DNA from: Hsuehochloa calcarea
Lineage: Eukaryota > Streptophyta > Magnoliopsida > Poales > Poaceae
Reading direction: 5' to 3'
DNA length: 64,000 bases
NCBI GenBank assembly: GCA_036346395.1
Contig: CM070611.1
Coordinates: 25,988,473-26,052,472, forward strand
The notes beneath the pieces were generated by a model, which did no database searches, was not told where the DNA came from, and saw only the letters and a program-made list of their open reading frames with translations. Each line of letters starts with the position of its first letter. The first letter of the stretch is position 1. The translations under genes were made by a program, and so were the position numbers. Shown here one piece after another: positions 45,972 to 58,165 of this stretch.

Positions 45972-47860
45972 TGTAGGACCGTAAAGGCGACTAGGGGGGG
46001 TGAATAGGCGCTTTCTCAACTTTCTCGTCTAAATCAAATATAGCACGAACTTTACTCCTTTAGCTATGAAAGCTAAGAAGATCGATGGCGCCTGATGGAA
46101 GCCTTGTGCTAAATTTGATATACCCCTCAACCACATGACACAAAAGAAGAAAAGAACTCACTGTTCTTAACTGGGTACTGGCGGTGTGACCGGCTACCAC
46201 GGGCGGTCTGACCGACGGTCAACCAGCGGTCTGACCGGCAACTAACTGACGGTCGGACCGGTGGATATCGGTTCGACCTGCGATCTTGGCGATGCGAAAA
46301 ACACGGCGGTCGGACGCCGTTGCAACACCGGCTCGACCGGTTCACCCGATCTTGAAAACTCAACCCAAATCCAAAACGAAATTTGATCCAACTTTTGGTC
46401 CAACCAATGAAACTTGACCAAATTTCGAGCACACCTCCCTAATGATATTACAGACCTATTTCTAGCGACGATCCTTCAGATCCACTTCGCAGAATCGATC
46501 TCTCAGGGTTTTACAGAAGAAGTGCACAAACCCTAGAAATATGAAAATCTTGATTCAAGACTTGCTCGTGGGGGTTGATGATCTAGATGACTCTAGGAGT
46601 ATCCCCACACATCAAAGCAAGATAAAATAGTCCAAGGGACCAAGCATAAACCTTTGAATCAAGGAAGCACCAAAATCATCCAAAAGGGAGAAGAACACAA
46701 AGGGAACAATTGACCTTTCAATTAAGCATCACAAGATTGTTTGGTCACACAAGATGCTTACAAAGCCACTCCAACAAGGAGGGCAAGAGCTCACACAAGG
46801 AGCACACTCCAAACCCTAGCTTCTCCTCTCCTCTCCTCCAAACCCTAGAAAATGAGGAAGAATGCCAAATGAATGCTTGAGAGGGTTTTCCATCTCCCCC
46901 CTTTCTATTTATACTAGAGAGCTAGGGTTTCACTTTTGGGACCACTTACACATGGGACCCACACACATAACTATTGAAGCAATCGCCTGCTTCACCACAT
47001 GTAGGTTGATCAGCGGTTCTCATCACGTCGCCAAGCCTCTCTTGTCCGAATCCCATCGGAACCTTCCAGAGACTCACACCGATATCCGCACCACTTGATC
47101 CAACGGTACCGCACAGAACTACCGTTCGATCCATCTTGCCCATCTGCACCATGCTTGAGTCACACGACCTCACAGTATCCATGACCGTTACGGACCTCGG
47201 CTCTCCAAGCGTAGTCCCGATCCATTCACCGTTGGCGTCGTTGACTCGCAAGCCACCGCTGCACAATAGACAAACAAACCGTTTCCGGGAACAAGTTCTT
47301 CACAACTTGACCCACGTCAGCTCCGCAATGCAATATACATCAATAAAGCATTGACAACCATACATAAAACACAATCAAAACACATCAATGCAAACTTGGC
47401 TAACCTCCAAGTCAATGCCGGTCTGACCGCCCCACAAGGCCGGTCCGACCGATTCAGTTTGGCCGGACCGCTCCCAGCAATGGTCGGACCGGTCAAAAAG
47501 ACTTAGCCAAATTTTCAGCTCGAAATTCCGAAACCTTCTGGAATTTTCAACTCAATAGAACTTTTGACTGGGAGCTCCAAAAATGATGTGACCACATCCA
47601 GGAGACTCCCCTCACTTGCCTACATAACCTATTTTTGGCTCAGCCCCAAAAATCACTTTTCAATTTGGCGGTCGGACCGGCAAGCACTGCTGGTCAGACC
47701 GCCCCACTGCCGGTCGGACCGGTCGACCTGGCCGGTCGGACCGCCCGTGGCCTGACAGCCCTGGAGCAAACCCGAAAACGCGACAAATTGCAAACCAACA
47801 AAGCCATTGCCAATTGACTCATCATCCTGAGATCGTGCACATATCCTCACGATATCCACA
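45972..47860 (-). repeat. 3' LTR of element B
   Basis: It pairs with 55121-57015. It carries clusters of CGGTCTGACCG-like palindromes at 46180-46345, 47415-47495 and 47665-47750. The minus-strand TATA CTATTTATA/TATAAATAG is at 46905-46913. Short frames inside (for example 46946-47266) are repeated in the other LTR with breaks and are not genes. Confidence 0.95.
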
Positions 47861-47871
47861 ATCTCCCCCTT
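47861..47871 (-). other. Polypurine tract of element B
   Basis: AAGGGGGAGAT on the minus strand, directly before the LTR terminus TGTGGATATC. Confidence 0.92.
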
Positions 47872-49564
47872 GATGAACACATTGGCAATCTTCCAGACAG
47901 AGTGGTTTTTCGAAATGAAAAGTAAAAGTTCGCCGTTTTCGCATAAAGGCACAACTTGGTCCATAAGCAAGAAAAAGCCTAGGAACCGACCAAGCTGGCT
48001 TCAGGATAGTATAAGCAAGTGAGATAAGGCAATGAAAGCACAAGAGGATTCAAATTCCAGAAGGTAGCCAAAAAACTCACTTAGGTCCATATGAAAGACA
48101 AAATGACTATTTGACCTATGATCATTGAGAGTCTTCTTCAATTGCAATTAAAATCAGAAACTGGCAATAAAACCCAGAGACTCAACTCACTATGATCACA
48201 AATTTTCAAAAGGCTCATTTTTTTTATATGTGTTCTTTTATGTAGGAAACGAACCACTCCAATCTTTCTCCCCCTTTGATAATGAACTCATCAAGATGCA
48301 TGGGAAAAGAAAGAGCATGAAGGAATGACTTTATTTTTGAACTTTAGTAAAAGGAGCCATGACCATTAACCAAGTAGACAGTACAAGTATTATACCAAGC
48401 CATATAAAGAGTAGAAGCTATATTCAATCATGGCAGAACATGTACTGCAAAGCTAAAACCAAGATAGCAGTAATCTAAGATTAAAAGAATTAAAACCATG
48501 AAGGGTTGCTCAATATCATAGTTTCACTAACAGCAACCAAAAATGAGTCAAGCCATGTCTATAAGTAACAAGAGTCTCAAAACAAGAACTGAGGCATTTT
48601 GAGCATTAAGAGTACACTTTTGAAGCAAAACTCAAGCACTTAGCCTTTTTGAGCATTTTCCTAAAAAGGATTTTTTTCAACTGTGCTAGATCTCAAGCCT
48701 TGCTTGCGCCATCTCAAGCGATAATCTTAAAAGAATGATCTAGGTCATCCAAAACTCCCCAGTTCATGCCTAGTGCAATGGCAAGCCGTCTCATGAGAAA
48801 GGATTGGTGAGATCGCTTTTTCGCAGTAAAATCTCATTTTTCATTTGCTTGACTTAAGAAGATAAAAAGCTCATTTTTCATCTCAAAAAGTTCAAGACTC
48901 AATTCAACCTATTTGACATGGCAAGAATCATAAGAGGATCACTAGAGCAAAACTAGACACAAGATTCAACAAGACATGATTTGATTCAATTTGTTCACGA
49001 TATAAAGCTAGCAAGGCGAAGCTAAGCAAAACAAGAAAGGCCATAAAGAGGTCTAGCAGGTGACACTTGATATGACAAGGTATAGAATATGAAATCAAGT
49101 CATACAAGGATAAAGATCAAAGCTCCACAACTTTTATCATACAATGCAAGACAAATGAATTGAAACATGCATTATGATACAATGAGTGCAAAAAAGAACA
49201 ACTTCCCCCTCAAAACAGCCCAATAGGACTAATAACCCTAACTCTCCCATAAGCGACAAAAACGAGAAGAATCAAGAGCTTTAGTGAAAATATCATAGCG
49301 GTTGCTCGGACTCTACAAAGTGAAGCACAACATCACCTTTCTCAACATGGTCTCTCGAAAAATGAAATCGAATATCAATGTGTTTAGTCCTGGAATGTTG
49401 CCTCGGGTTTTGGCAATATTTATTGCGAAGTGTTGTCACGAAAAGAGGAACACTTCCCAAAGATAACCCATAGTCCCGCGTGGATAAAATCCAGAGAACA
49501 CGAGAGCGACCATCGGCGTAGCTACATACTCGGCCTCGGTATGGTCAGCAACCAAGACTGCTTT
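47872..49564 (-). mobile_element. Post-pol spacer of element B
   Basis: About 1.7 kb between RNase H and the PPT has no frame above about 75 codons. SIRE-type elements may encode an env-like protein here, but none is readable on either strand. The 300 bases next to the PPT are conserved with X1 (8762-9106). Further away the sequence is A-rich on the + strand, with repeats of CTCATTTTTCAT near 48835-48880. Confidence 0.8.
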
Positions 49565-50040
49565 CTAGAAGACCAAGAAACAAGAGATGTGCCCAAGAAA
49601 TGACAAGTGCCGAAGTACTTTTCCTATCCACTCTACACCGTGAAATCGGCATCGATCGTAAAATGCTCGAATTGAAAGAGCGAAGAAGAAGAATACGAGT
49701 CCAAAGTCAAGCGTATCTTGAAGGTACACGAATATGCGACGTCTTGCTTGACGATGAGAAGCACGAGGAAGCTCGAAGCGAGCGCACGGACATACGGTGA
49801 ATTGTATGTCGGCCTCGTACGCCGTAAGATAGAGGAGGAGCCAATCATCTGCGGTACTCCTTCCGTCCACGGACTCTCCATCATCATCGTGGTCCAAAGA
49901 CGGTGGTTGTAGCAATAGGGCGAGACATTGGCCTCTGCTTCCCATATTGAAGCGCCAAGAAGATCCTTTGTATACTTACTCGATGAGCGAAGGTGCCTTC
50001 TTTCAGCTTGCTTGATTTGAAGACCAAGGAAGAATGTCAC
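49565..50040 (-). pseudogene. Element B RNase H region
   Basis: Readable in two frames: FFLGLQIKQAERRHLRSSSK then YTKDLLGASIWEAEAN in one, and KYTKD..., LLYLTAYEADIQFTVCPCAR with SHRQARRRIFVYL in another. These are the conserved copia RT end and RNase H start. Several one- or two-base shifts scramble the frame, many at GC-rich positions. Confidence 0.78.
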
Positions 50041-50079
50041 TCACCCATCATGCTCATCTCGAACTCATTGCTCATCGAA

Positions 50080-50666
50080 TCAAAATCTGGACACCAAAGC
50101 ATAAGAAGAACCACCGAAAATAATATCATCCACATAAATCTGAACCAACAAGAAATCACTGCCATGCCTGAGAGTGAACAAGGTTTTATCAACTATTCCC
50201 ATTTTGAAATCATTTTCAAGCAAGAAACTCTTAAGCCTATCATACCAAGCTCTAGGAGCTTGTTTCAATCCATACAGGGCTTTAGAGAGTTTAAAAACAT
50301 GGTTTGGAATTTTTGATTTTCAAAACCAGGAGGTTGCTTGACAAAGACCTCTTCTTCTATGAAGCCATTCAAGAAAGCACTTTTAACATCCATTTGAAAA
50401 AGCTTGAAACCCTTGGATGTTGCAAATGCTAAAAGAATGCGAATGGCTTCCAATCTAGCTACTAGAGCAAAGGTCTCTTCAAAGTCTAAGCCCTCTACCT
50501 GGGAATAACCTTGAGCTACGAGTCTAGCCTTATTACGAACAACCAACCCATCCCCACTTTGTTTATTTTTAAAAATCCATTTTGTTCCAATAACATGAGA
50601 ATCAGAAGGCCGCTCAACTAAATTCCAGACTTTGTTTCTTTCAAAATTCTCAAGCTCTTCATGCAT
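50080..50666 (-). pseudogene. Element B reverse transcriptase
   Basis: Segment 50265-50666 reads MHEELENFERNKVWNLVERP, GTKWIFKNKQSGDGLVVRNK, ARLVAQGYSQVEGLDFEETF and FQMDVKSAFLNGFIEEEVFV, the classic RVT_2 motifs. After a shift, 50080-50268 gives KQAPRAWYDRLKSFLLENDF and the catalytic LVQIYVDDIIFGG. The YVDD motif is intact, but the frame is not continuous. Confidence 0.9.
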
Positions 50667-50857
50667 GGCATTGACCCAAGAGGCATCAGATAAAGCATGG
50701 GTGATATCTCGGGTTCAAAAGAAGCGACAAAAGCGTAATGTGCATGAGAATCGGAGAAATAAACTGGAGCGAGTGACTCGCTCTTGAAGATCCCCAATCA
50801 TCCTTTCAGTGGATGTTGTCATTTGTATGCGAAGAGGTGCTCTGGTGCGTATGGCCT

Positions 50858-51770
50858 CTACCTCATGAGTTGTGGAGGTAGGAACAGAGCCACTCGGATC
50901 GTCGGTGGGGATAGGAGGAGGCCGATCGGTGGCCAAAGTAGTAGTAGTAGCAGCTCTACACCCCTCTCAGAGGTAACTGGAGGATGGTTTGGTTCTTCAT
51001 CCTCAGAGTCATCATCGACGAAGATGCTTCCTTGAATTTCAGGAACCTGTGTACCTGAAGCATCGGGTCTAGTACCAGGACTAGCCTCATCAAAAGTGAC
51101 TTCGCAAGTCTCAACAATTTTGTTAGTATCAACATTAAAAACACGATAGCCACGAGAATGAGCAGGATATCCAAGAAATATGCCATCAAAGCATCTGGAC
51201 TCAAATTTATCAAGGTTGCCATGTTTAAGAATGAAGCACTTGCAACAAAAAATCTTGAAATGAGAGACTTTAGGAGAATGACCAAATCTAAGCTCATAAG
51301 AGGTCTTCCCAACCACAGATCTCAAGAAGACCCTATTGGAGATATAACAAGTAGTAGAGATCGCCTCAGCCCAAAATCTCCTAGGAGTAGAGTGCTCATC
51401 TAACATAGTTCGAGCCATCTCTACAAGAGTCCTATTCTTCCTTTCTACAACACCATTTTGCTGGGGAACTCTAGGAGAAGAAAACTGATGCTCAATCCCC
51501 CTATCAGCGCAGAAGGTAGAAAAAGAAGAATTCTTGAATTCATCCCATTGTCACTCCTAATGGCTCTCAAAGCTCCAGAATATCAACAAACAAGTCTAAG
51601 GACCAAATCTCTAAAGAATCCAAATGCTTCGTCCTTAGAAGCGAGAAAATAAACCCATGAATACCTGGAGTAATCATCCACAACCACCAGCACATACCAT
51701 TTCCCACCAGCTGACTGAACTCTAGAAGGACCAAGCAGTATCTAAGTGAAGAAGTCATCAAGATCCATCA
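50858..51770 (-). pseudogene. Element B integrase
   Basis: The C-terminal part 50858-51418 reads MARTMLDEHSTPRRFWAEAI, CYISNRVFLRSVVGKTSYEL and CFDGIFLGYPAHSRGYRVFN, typical of copia integrase. The catalytic core upstream (51458-51770) is split over frames, with fragments such as SRYSWVYFLASKDEAF and IRSDNG. The acidic tail ends in a run of Leu due to a frameshift (about 50940-50965). Confidence 0.85.
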
Positions 51771-52420
51771 GTCATTACCAAAGTAAGAGGTGGGTGGGAA
51801 GCAGACACCATCTTACCATGTCTCTGAGGTGAGCACACAAGATCTCCAACAGCCTTCAGCCTAGGCAAACCTCTAATCAAGTCCTTACAACTGACTCTAG
51901 ACAAATGATCAAAACCTATATGCCCAAGTCTACGATGCCACAAAACAAGGTCATGAGAATCAGAGGCTACAAGACACCTAGGATTGAAAGCAAGAGATCT
52001 TGAAATTAGCACAAAAGATCTTCTCAAATCTGGAGATCTTAAAAACAAGCTCACCCGAGGAATCTAGAACACTACACTCTCCACTTTTAAACCTCACTTC
52101 TAGACCATCATCAAGTAGCTGAGAAACAGATAGAAGATTATACCTCAGCTTACTTACCAAAGCGACATCGTTAAGCATGAACTTGTCGTTGACGCCGACA
52201 AGTGCCCTTTGCGATCCACGGTCCCGTAGAAGCATCCCCAAAGGTAATCAATTCGTTGCCGGATGCACGTGTGAGGGAGGAGAACCATCTGGAATCTCCA
52301 GTCATATGTCGAGAACACCCGGAGTCAACAAGCCATATGTCCTCCTTCCTCGCACGACGTACCTAAAAGGCACAATCAGAAAACATCCGTGCCTCAGTAC
52401 TGGGGTTAGTGATAAATGAT
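51771..52420 (-). pseudogene. Element B protease and pre-integrase region
   Basis: The protease active site reads WLVDSGCSRHMTGD (about 52300-52350). VNDKFMLNDVALVSKLRYNL then LLSVSQLLDDGLEVRF follow, then the zinc-binding LWHRRLGHIGFDHLSRV. Segments 51978-52241 and 51758-52054 are in different frames. Confidence 0.85.
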
Positions 52421-53001
52421 CTAGGAATCCAGTACTGAGAAGCACGATGTCTGGGAGCAGCAGTAGAAATAGCAGAAACATGATCATGAATAAAATCATA
52501 AGGATGCACATGAGAACCACCTAGACCTCTCCGAAACGATCTACCAAAAGATCGATACTCCCCCTGTCTAGGTGCTACCCGGTGTCTCTCCTCACGATGT
52601 CCTAATCCAACATGTTGCCTAGACCCACCAAAAGAGTCTACAAAGTTCTCTACAAATCTAGGCCTATATGTGTTGCGATAAACAGGCTGCCTAGCTCTAG
52701 AGACTACAATTTGAGAAGGACTCCTCTAATGGATTTCGGGCGCTCATCCTCTCTTTTCTCTCAAGTTTTGCTCTCCTGAGCGAGAACTCAACAAGATGGC
52801 CTTCTTTCTTGCGGAAGGTGCAATGGTCTTGGACCTTTTGAGAGGTGCATGCAGAATGAGTGAAAGCACCTTTCTTGTCAGAAAGAGTTTGAGCAAAACC
52901 AACGGATTTGAAAACAACCCCGGATGGCTTAGGAGGTTCTAGCTCAAACAGACCATTCTTCACAACTCTAGCAATCCTAGGTGGGTTTTTCTTGGAATGC
53001 T
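52421..53001 (-). pseudogene. Element B gag-protease linker
   Basis: The open piece 52697-52963 is basic, with CTSQKVQDHCTFRKKEGH, a CX2-type finger reminiscent of the H-x-C linker finger before copia protease. The rest up to the protease has short broken frames. Function is not assigned beyond position in the polyprotein. Confidence 0.6.
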
Positions 53002-55065
53002 CTAGGGATTGAAACCTAGACCACTATTTTCTACGCTCACCTTGGATTGATCAAGAATCATGTTGAGTTTCTTTTTCCCACTTGAAAACTTCTCAAGAGT
53101 CACCTTGAGGTAATCATTCTCTTTCATTAACCCCTCACATCTAGTGCACTTGCTAGACTTGATTACCTCATTACGCTTACTCTTAAGAAGGGCCACTTCC
53201 ACTTTGAAGGCCTCACAAGACACACAATAGGATTCCTTAATCCTATTCAACTGCTCCTTAAACTTGACTCTAAATGCCTCTTGAATCTGATTAATCATGG
53301 TTTCAACTTCAGCATTCAAAACACAAGAGTTAGAATCAATAACTTTCCTAGAAGCAGTAAAAGATATGGATCTTTCAATTTTAGCCTTTTCTTCAAGAGT
53401 CTTGTTTAAGGCTTCAATCTCAATTGTAAGCTTGAGACAATTTTTACAAGATGCAACTCTAGAGTAAATCAGCATTTCTGTCATCTCTTGCATCTTAATC
53501 CTATTATTCTTACAATGAGAGCATGTGTGACTAGCATCAAACTTTTGCAATTCTTTTAAAGTGCTATCCAGTTTTAATTCTAGCAAAGCACAATTTGAGT
53601 AAGTTAAAGGGATAGCTTCCATGGCAGTCACATCAAGTGAAATGGCATCTAAGCAAGCAGAACTAGACTTGAGAGATTCTAGTTCATCGAGAGCATCTTT
53701 TAGTTGAATAGAAACAGAGGAATGAGCAGATTTCAAGCTTGTCAAATATTTAAGCAAGCTAGTGCAGGAATCACAAATATCATCAGGATTAATAGATTTA
53801 AGCCTAACAACTTCTAGGTTCAAATTATCAATCATAATGTCCTGCTTCTTAATCATTTTTACTTGCTTATGCAATTTCTGTTCAGCAAGCACTAAAGCCC
53901 TTTTCATGTCAGCAATAGAAGGGCATACCTCATCAGGATCGCTAAAAGGATCCTCATCGTTGGAGGAGTCGCTGTCGTGGCTGTTCTTGGCCATGAAGCA
54001 CATGCCTGTGAAGTCATGAGCCTTCTTCTTGCCACGAGAGTCACTCTCGTCATCCTCCGTTTCCGAGTCCACATCGCTCATGTTTACATTTTCTAGAGCG
54101 GCAAGGACCCGGCTGACAAACTTCCGATAGTTTGTCTTCTTGGGTTTTGCATCCCTCTCCTGGGGATGTCTTCGTGTCTCCTTCTCCTCCTTGCCCTTTA
54201 GCTTGGGGCATCTCGAACGAATGTAGTTTGGCTCACCACATTCGAAGCACGTGATAGGTCCACTTCTCCTCCTATTCCTCACCTTGTTATACGCTCTTGT
54301 GAATTTGGTGGATAGGAGGGCTAAGTCATCCTCGAGCAGTTTCTCAAGTTGCTCATCGCTTAAAGAATGTAAAGCAGATAATGAAAAACCAGATGAGCTG
54401 CAATCAAGAGACTCAGAAGAACAACCCTTGGATTTGTCGACCACTAATGCCATCGACTCTGTCTTGGGGAGACGCGAGATAAAATCAATCTCATGCGTCT
54501 TCAACCTCGAGTAAAGCTTATCCATGGTAAGCTCACTCATGACAGTTGTTGTCATTGATGGAAGTGATCTTCATTCCCGAGACCTTCACATCAAGAGCAC
54601 CCAAAAGCTGGCGTGCATTTTCGCACTCGAAAAATACCAAGTCAACGGTAGCGGAGATCATGAAGAATCTTAGAAAATCTTCCCAGCTCATCCAAAGATT
54701 CACGGTGCCTTTGCTCGATCTTTGAGTATACTTTCTTGAGCTGGTTCTGTCTCACTTCCTTGATCGCAGTGGACCCTTCGTGATAGTCACAAAGAGTCCG
54801 CTGATATCATGAGCGGATCGCAAGTGAGCAACACGCTCAAACTCGGATCGACTAAGGCCTTGTATCAAATAATTTCGAGCCTTCTTTGTGGCCTCCACAT
54901 CCGAGTGATCATATCGTCATCGGCTGGCACGACATAAGGATTTTTCACCTTAAGCCAAATAGCGTGCCCTTGAGCCTCGATATATGCTTGCATACGAGCC
55001 TTCCAATATGCAAAGTCAACTCCATCAAAAATATATGGCTTGGTTGAGTACTTGTCAGTCGCCAT
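53002..55065 (-). pseudogene. Element B gag, long coiled-coil type
   Basis: It starts MATDKYSTKPYIFDGVDFAY at 55065, the usual copia gag opening. 54556-54864 is broken by stops. From 54555 a 517-codon frame stays open. It holds a zinc knuckle CFECGEPNYIRSRC in which the expected His is Tyr, an acidic stretch (SDVDSETEDDESDS), then about 300 residues of predicted coiled coil with five CX2C pairs (CDSC, CSHC, CKNC, CVSC, CTRC). Long gags of this kind are a hallmark of the SIRE/Maximus lineage. It is the best preserved part of B. Confidence 0.87.
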
Positions 55066-55106
55066 GGCTCCAAAGACCGGTTAAGATCTATGAGAAGAGC
55101 TAACCG

Positions 55107-55118
55107 GCTCTGATACCA
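55107..55118 (-). other. Primer binding site of element B
   Basis: TGGTATCAGAGC on the minus strand, two bases from the 5' LTR boundary at 55121. Confidence 0.95.
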
Positions 55119-55120
55119 CT

Positions 55121-57015
55121 TGTAGGACCGTAAAGGCGACTAGGGGGGGTGAATAGGCGCTTTCTCAACTTTCTCGCCTAAATCAAATATAGCACGAACT
55201 TTACTCCTTTAGCTATGAAAGCTAAGAAGATCAGTAAACGCACAGTGGAAGCCTTGTGCTAAATTTGATATACCCCTCGACCACATGACACAAAAGAAGA
55301 AAAGAACTCACTGTTCTTAACTGGGTACTGGCGGTCTGACCGGCTACCACGGGCGGTCTGACCAACGGTCAACCAGCGGTCTGACCGGCAACTAACTGAC
55401 GGTCGGACCGGTGGATATCGGTTCGACCCGGCAGTACTGGCGGTCTGAAAAACACAGGCGGTCGGACTGCCGTTGCAACACCGGTCTGACCGGTTCAGTC
55501 TAGTACTGAAAACTCAACCCAAATCCAAAACGAAATTTGATCCAACTTTTGATTCAACCAATGAAACTTGACCAAATTTTGAGCACACCTCCCTAATGAT
55601 ATTAGAGACCTATTTCTAGCGACGATCCTTCAGATCCACTTCGCAGAATCGATCTCTCAGGGTTTTACAGAAGAAGTGCACAAACCCTAGAAATATGAAA
55701 ATCTTGATTCAAGACTTGCTCGTGGGGGTTGATAATCTAGATGACTCTAGGAGTATCCTCACACATCAAAGCAAGATAAAATAGTCCAAGGGACGAAGCA
55801 TAAACCTTTGAATCAAGGAAGCACCAAAATCATCCAAAAGGGAGAAGAACACAAAGGGAACAATTGACCTTTCAATTAAGAATCACAAGATTGTTTGGTC
55901 ACACAAGATGCTTACAAAGCCTCTCCAACAAGGAGGGCAAGAGCTCACACAAGGAGCACACTCCAAACCCTAGCTTCTCCTCTCCTCTCCTCCAAACCCT
56001 AGAAAATGAGGAAGAATGCCAAATGAATGCTTGAGAGGGTTTTCCATCTCCCCCCTTTCTATTTATACTAGAGAGCTAGGGTTTCACTTTTGGGACCACT
56101 TACACATGGGACCCACACACATAACTATTGAAGCAATCGCCTGCTTCACCACGTGTAGGTTGATCAGCGGTTTTCATCACGTCGCCAAGCCTCTCTTGTC
56201 CGAATCCCATCGGAACCTTCCAGAGACTCGCACCGATATCCGCACCACTTGATCCAACCAGCTGTACCGAACTACCCGTTCGATCCATCTTGCCCATCCT
56301 GCACCATGCTTGAGTCACACGACCTCACCCGGTATCCATGACCGTTCTGGACCTCAGCTTTCCAAGCGTAGTCCCGATCCATTCACCGTTGACGTCGTTG
56401 ACCTGCAAGCCACCTGCACAGCAATAGACAAACAAACCGTTTCCGGGAACAAGTTCTTCACAACTTGACCCACGTTAGTTCCGCAATGCAATATACATCA
56501 ATAAAGCATTGATAACCATACATAAAACACAATCAAAATACATCAATGCAAACTTGGCTAACCTCCAAGTCAATGCCGGTCTGACCGCCCCACAAGGCCA
56601 TCCAAGCCGATTTCGAGTGGTCGGACCGCTCCCAGCAACGGTTGGACCGGTCAAAAAGACTTAGCCAAATTTTCAGCTCGAAATTCTGAAACCTTCTGGA
56701 ATTTTCAACTCAATAGAACTTTTGACTGGGAGCTCCAAAAATGATGTGACCACATCCAGGAGACTCCCCTCACTTGCCTACATAACCTATTTTTGGCTCA
56801 GCCCCAAAAATCACTTTTCAATTTGGCGGTCGGACCGGCAAGCATCTGCCGATCGATCGCCCCATTGCCGGCCGGACGGTCGACTGGCGGTTGGACCGCC
56901 CGTGGCCTGACAGCCTTGGAGCAAACCCGAAAACGCGACAAATTGCAAACCAACAAAGCCATTGCCAATTGACTCATCATCCTGAGATCGTGTACATATC
57001 CTCACGATATCCACA
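55121..57015 (-). repeat. 5' LTR of element B
   Basis: The 1895-bp partner of 45972-47860. The minus-strand TATA (TATAAATAG) at 56059-56067 would drive the element transcript. Differences from the 3' LTR are clustered at 55235-55250, 55430-55510 and 56840-56890, all in GC-rich palindrome clusters. Confidence 0.95.
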
Positions 57016-57020
57016 GTGGG
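57016..57020. repeat. Right target-site duplication of element B
   Basis: GTGGG, identical to 45967-45971. Confidence 0.96.
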
Positions 57021-57480
57021 GGAAGGCTATATTGACTTCATGTCATGTCATAAATAGGATTCCCACAAAGAATAAAGAGATAACCCCATATGAACAATGG
57101 GAGAAGAAAAGACTATCACTTTCATACTTGCGCACTTGGGGTTGTTTGGCGAAAGTCAACGTGCCAATTCCCAAAAAGGGTAAGCTTGGACCAAAAACAG
57201 TGGATTACGTCTTTCTAGGCTATGCTCATCATAGCGTTGGATATAGATTTCTAGTGGTGAAATCTGGAGTACCTGACGTGCATGTCAGTACAATTATGGA
57301 GTCGAGAGATGCTAGAGTCTAGAGATGCTACATTCTTTGAGGATATTTTTTCGATGAAAGTTATGCCTAGTTCATCGAGTCAGGAGGCTGATACAACTCC
57401 TGAACCTGCCATTCCAATGGAATATTTTGAGCAAATTCCTAAGGAGGAAGATAATGAAACTCTGAGGAAGAGTAAAAGAT
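57021..57480 (+). pseudogene. Copia element A integrase, 3' part
   Basis: The frame resumes AILTSCHVINRIPTKNKEIT, then YLRTWGCLAKVNVP, KLGPKTVDYVFLGYAHHS and VGYRFLVVKS, the conserved copia integrase C-terminus. A small duplication around GAGAGATGCTAGAG (about 57300-57330) shifts the frame after MESRDA. The continuation ATFFEDIFSMK is readable in the next frame. A stop follows LRKSKR at 57480-57482. Confidence 0.9.
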
Positions 57481-57482
57481 AA

Positions 57483-58165
57483 AGAACTGCAAAGTCTTTT
57501 GGTCCTGATTTTATTGTGTACCTTGTGGATGACACTCCAAGTACCATTTCTGAAGCATATGCTTCTCCAGATGTGGAATACTGGAAGGAAGCACTGCGTA
57601 GTAAAATGAATTCCATTATCTCTAATGGAACTTGGGAGATCACTGAGCATCCCTATGGTTGTAAACCAGTAGGATGTAAGTGGGTGTTCAAAAGAAGCTT
57701 ATGCCTGGTGGTACTATCAGAAGTAGAAGGCACGGCTTGTGGCCAAGGGTTATACCCAAAAGGAAGGCGAAGATTTCTTTGATACTTATTCACCTATGGC
57801 TAGATGGATCACTATTCGAGTACTACTATCTCTGGCTGCCTCACATAGCCTTCTCGTTCATCAGATGGACGTTAAGACAGCTTTCCTAAATGGGGAGTTG
57901 GACGAGGAAATTTACATGGAACAACCAGATGGATTTGTAGTAAATGGTCAAGAAGGAAAGGTGTGTAAGTTGTTAAAATCTTTGTATGGTCTTAAACAAG
58001 CACCTAAGCAATGGCATAAAAAGTTTGACAAAATTTTAGCATCTACAGACTTTATTATGAATGAAGATGACAGATGTGTGTATTATCGCCATGGTGGGGG
58101 AGAGGGAGTCATTCTATGTCTGTATGTTGATGACATACTGATATTTGGGACCAACCTTAATCTCA
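57483..58165 (+). pseudogene. Copia element A reverse transcriptase, truncated
   Basis: RVT_2 motifs are well kept: SEAYASPDVEYWKEALRSKM, GTWEITEHPYGCKPVGCKWV, then after a frameshift (57690-57735) VAKGYTQKEGEDFFDTYSPM, HQMDVKTAFLNGELDEEIYM, LLKSLYGLKQAPKQWHKKF and the catalytic LCLYVDDILIFGTNLN. The gene ends here. The next expected pol segment is present only in inverted orientation, and the rest of RT, RNase H and the 3' LTR of A are missing. Confidence 0.9.

Larger units (their letters stand above)
45972..57015 (-). mobile_element. Complete SIRE/Maximus-like copia element B
   Basis: The 11.04-kb minus-strand element has 1.89-kb LTRs (55121-57015 is 5', 45972-47860 is 3'). In element orientation they read TGTGGATATC...GGTCCTACA. 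The PBS (55107-55118), PPT (47861-47871) and target duplication GTGGG are all present. The long gag with a coiled-coil extension, the copia order protease-integrase-RT-RNase H and the long post-pol spacer fit the SIRE/Maximus lineage (inference). Pol is broken by many indels and stops. It is inserted in the integrase of copia A and belongs to the same broad family as X1 and X2. Confidence 0.94.

Noticed and set aside
46180..47760. CRISPR-like array from repeated CGGTCTGACCG motifs
   Set aside because: Repeats are short, irregularly spaced, palindromic and lie inside plant LTRs; there are no spacers of constant length and no cas genes.
47872..49564. Env-like gene in element B
   Set aside because: Searched for because SIRE elements may carry one; no frame above about 75 codons and no signal or membrane pattern.
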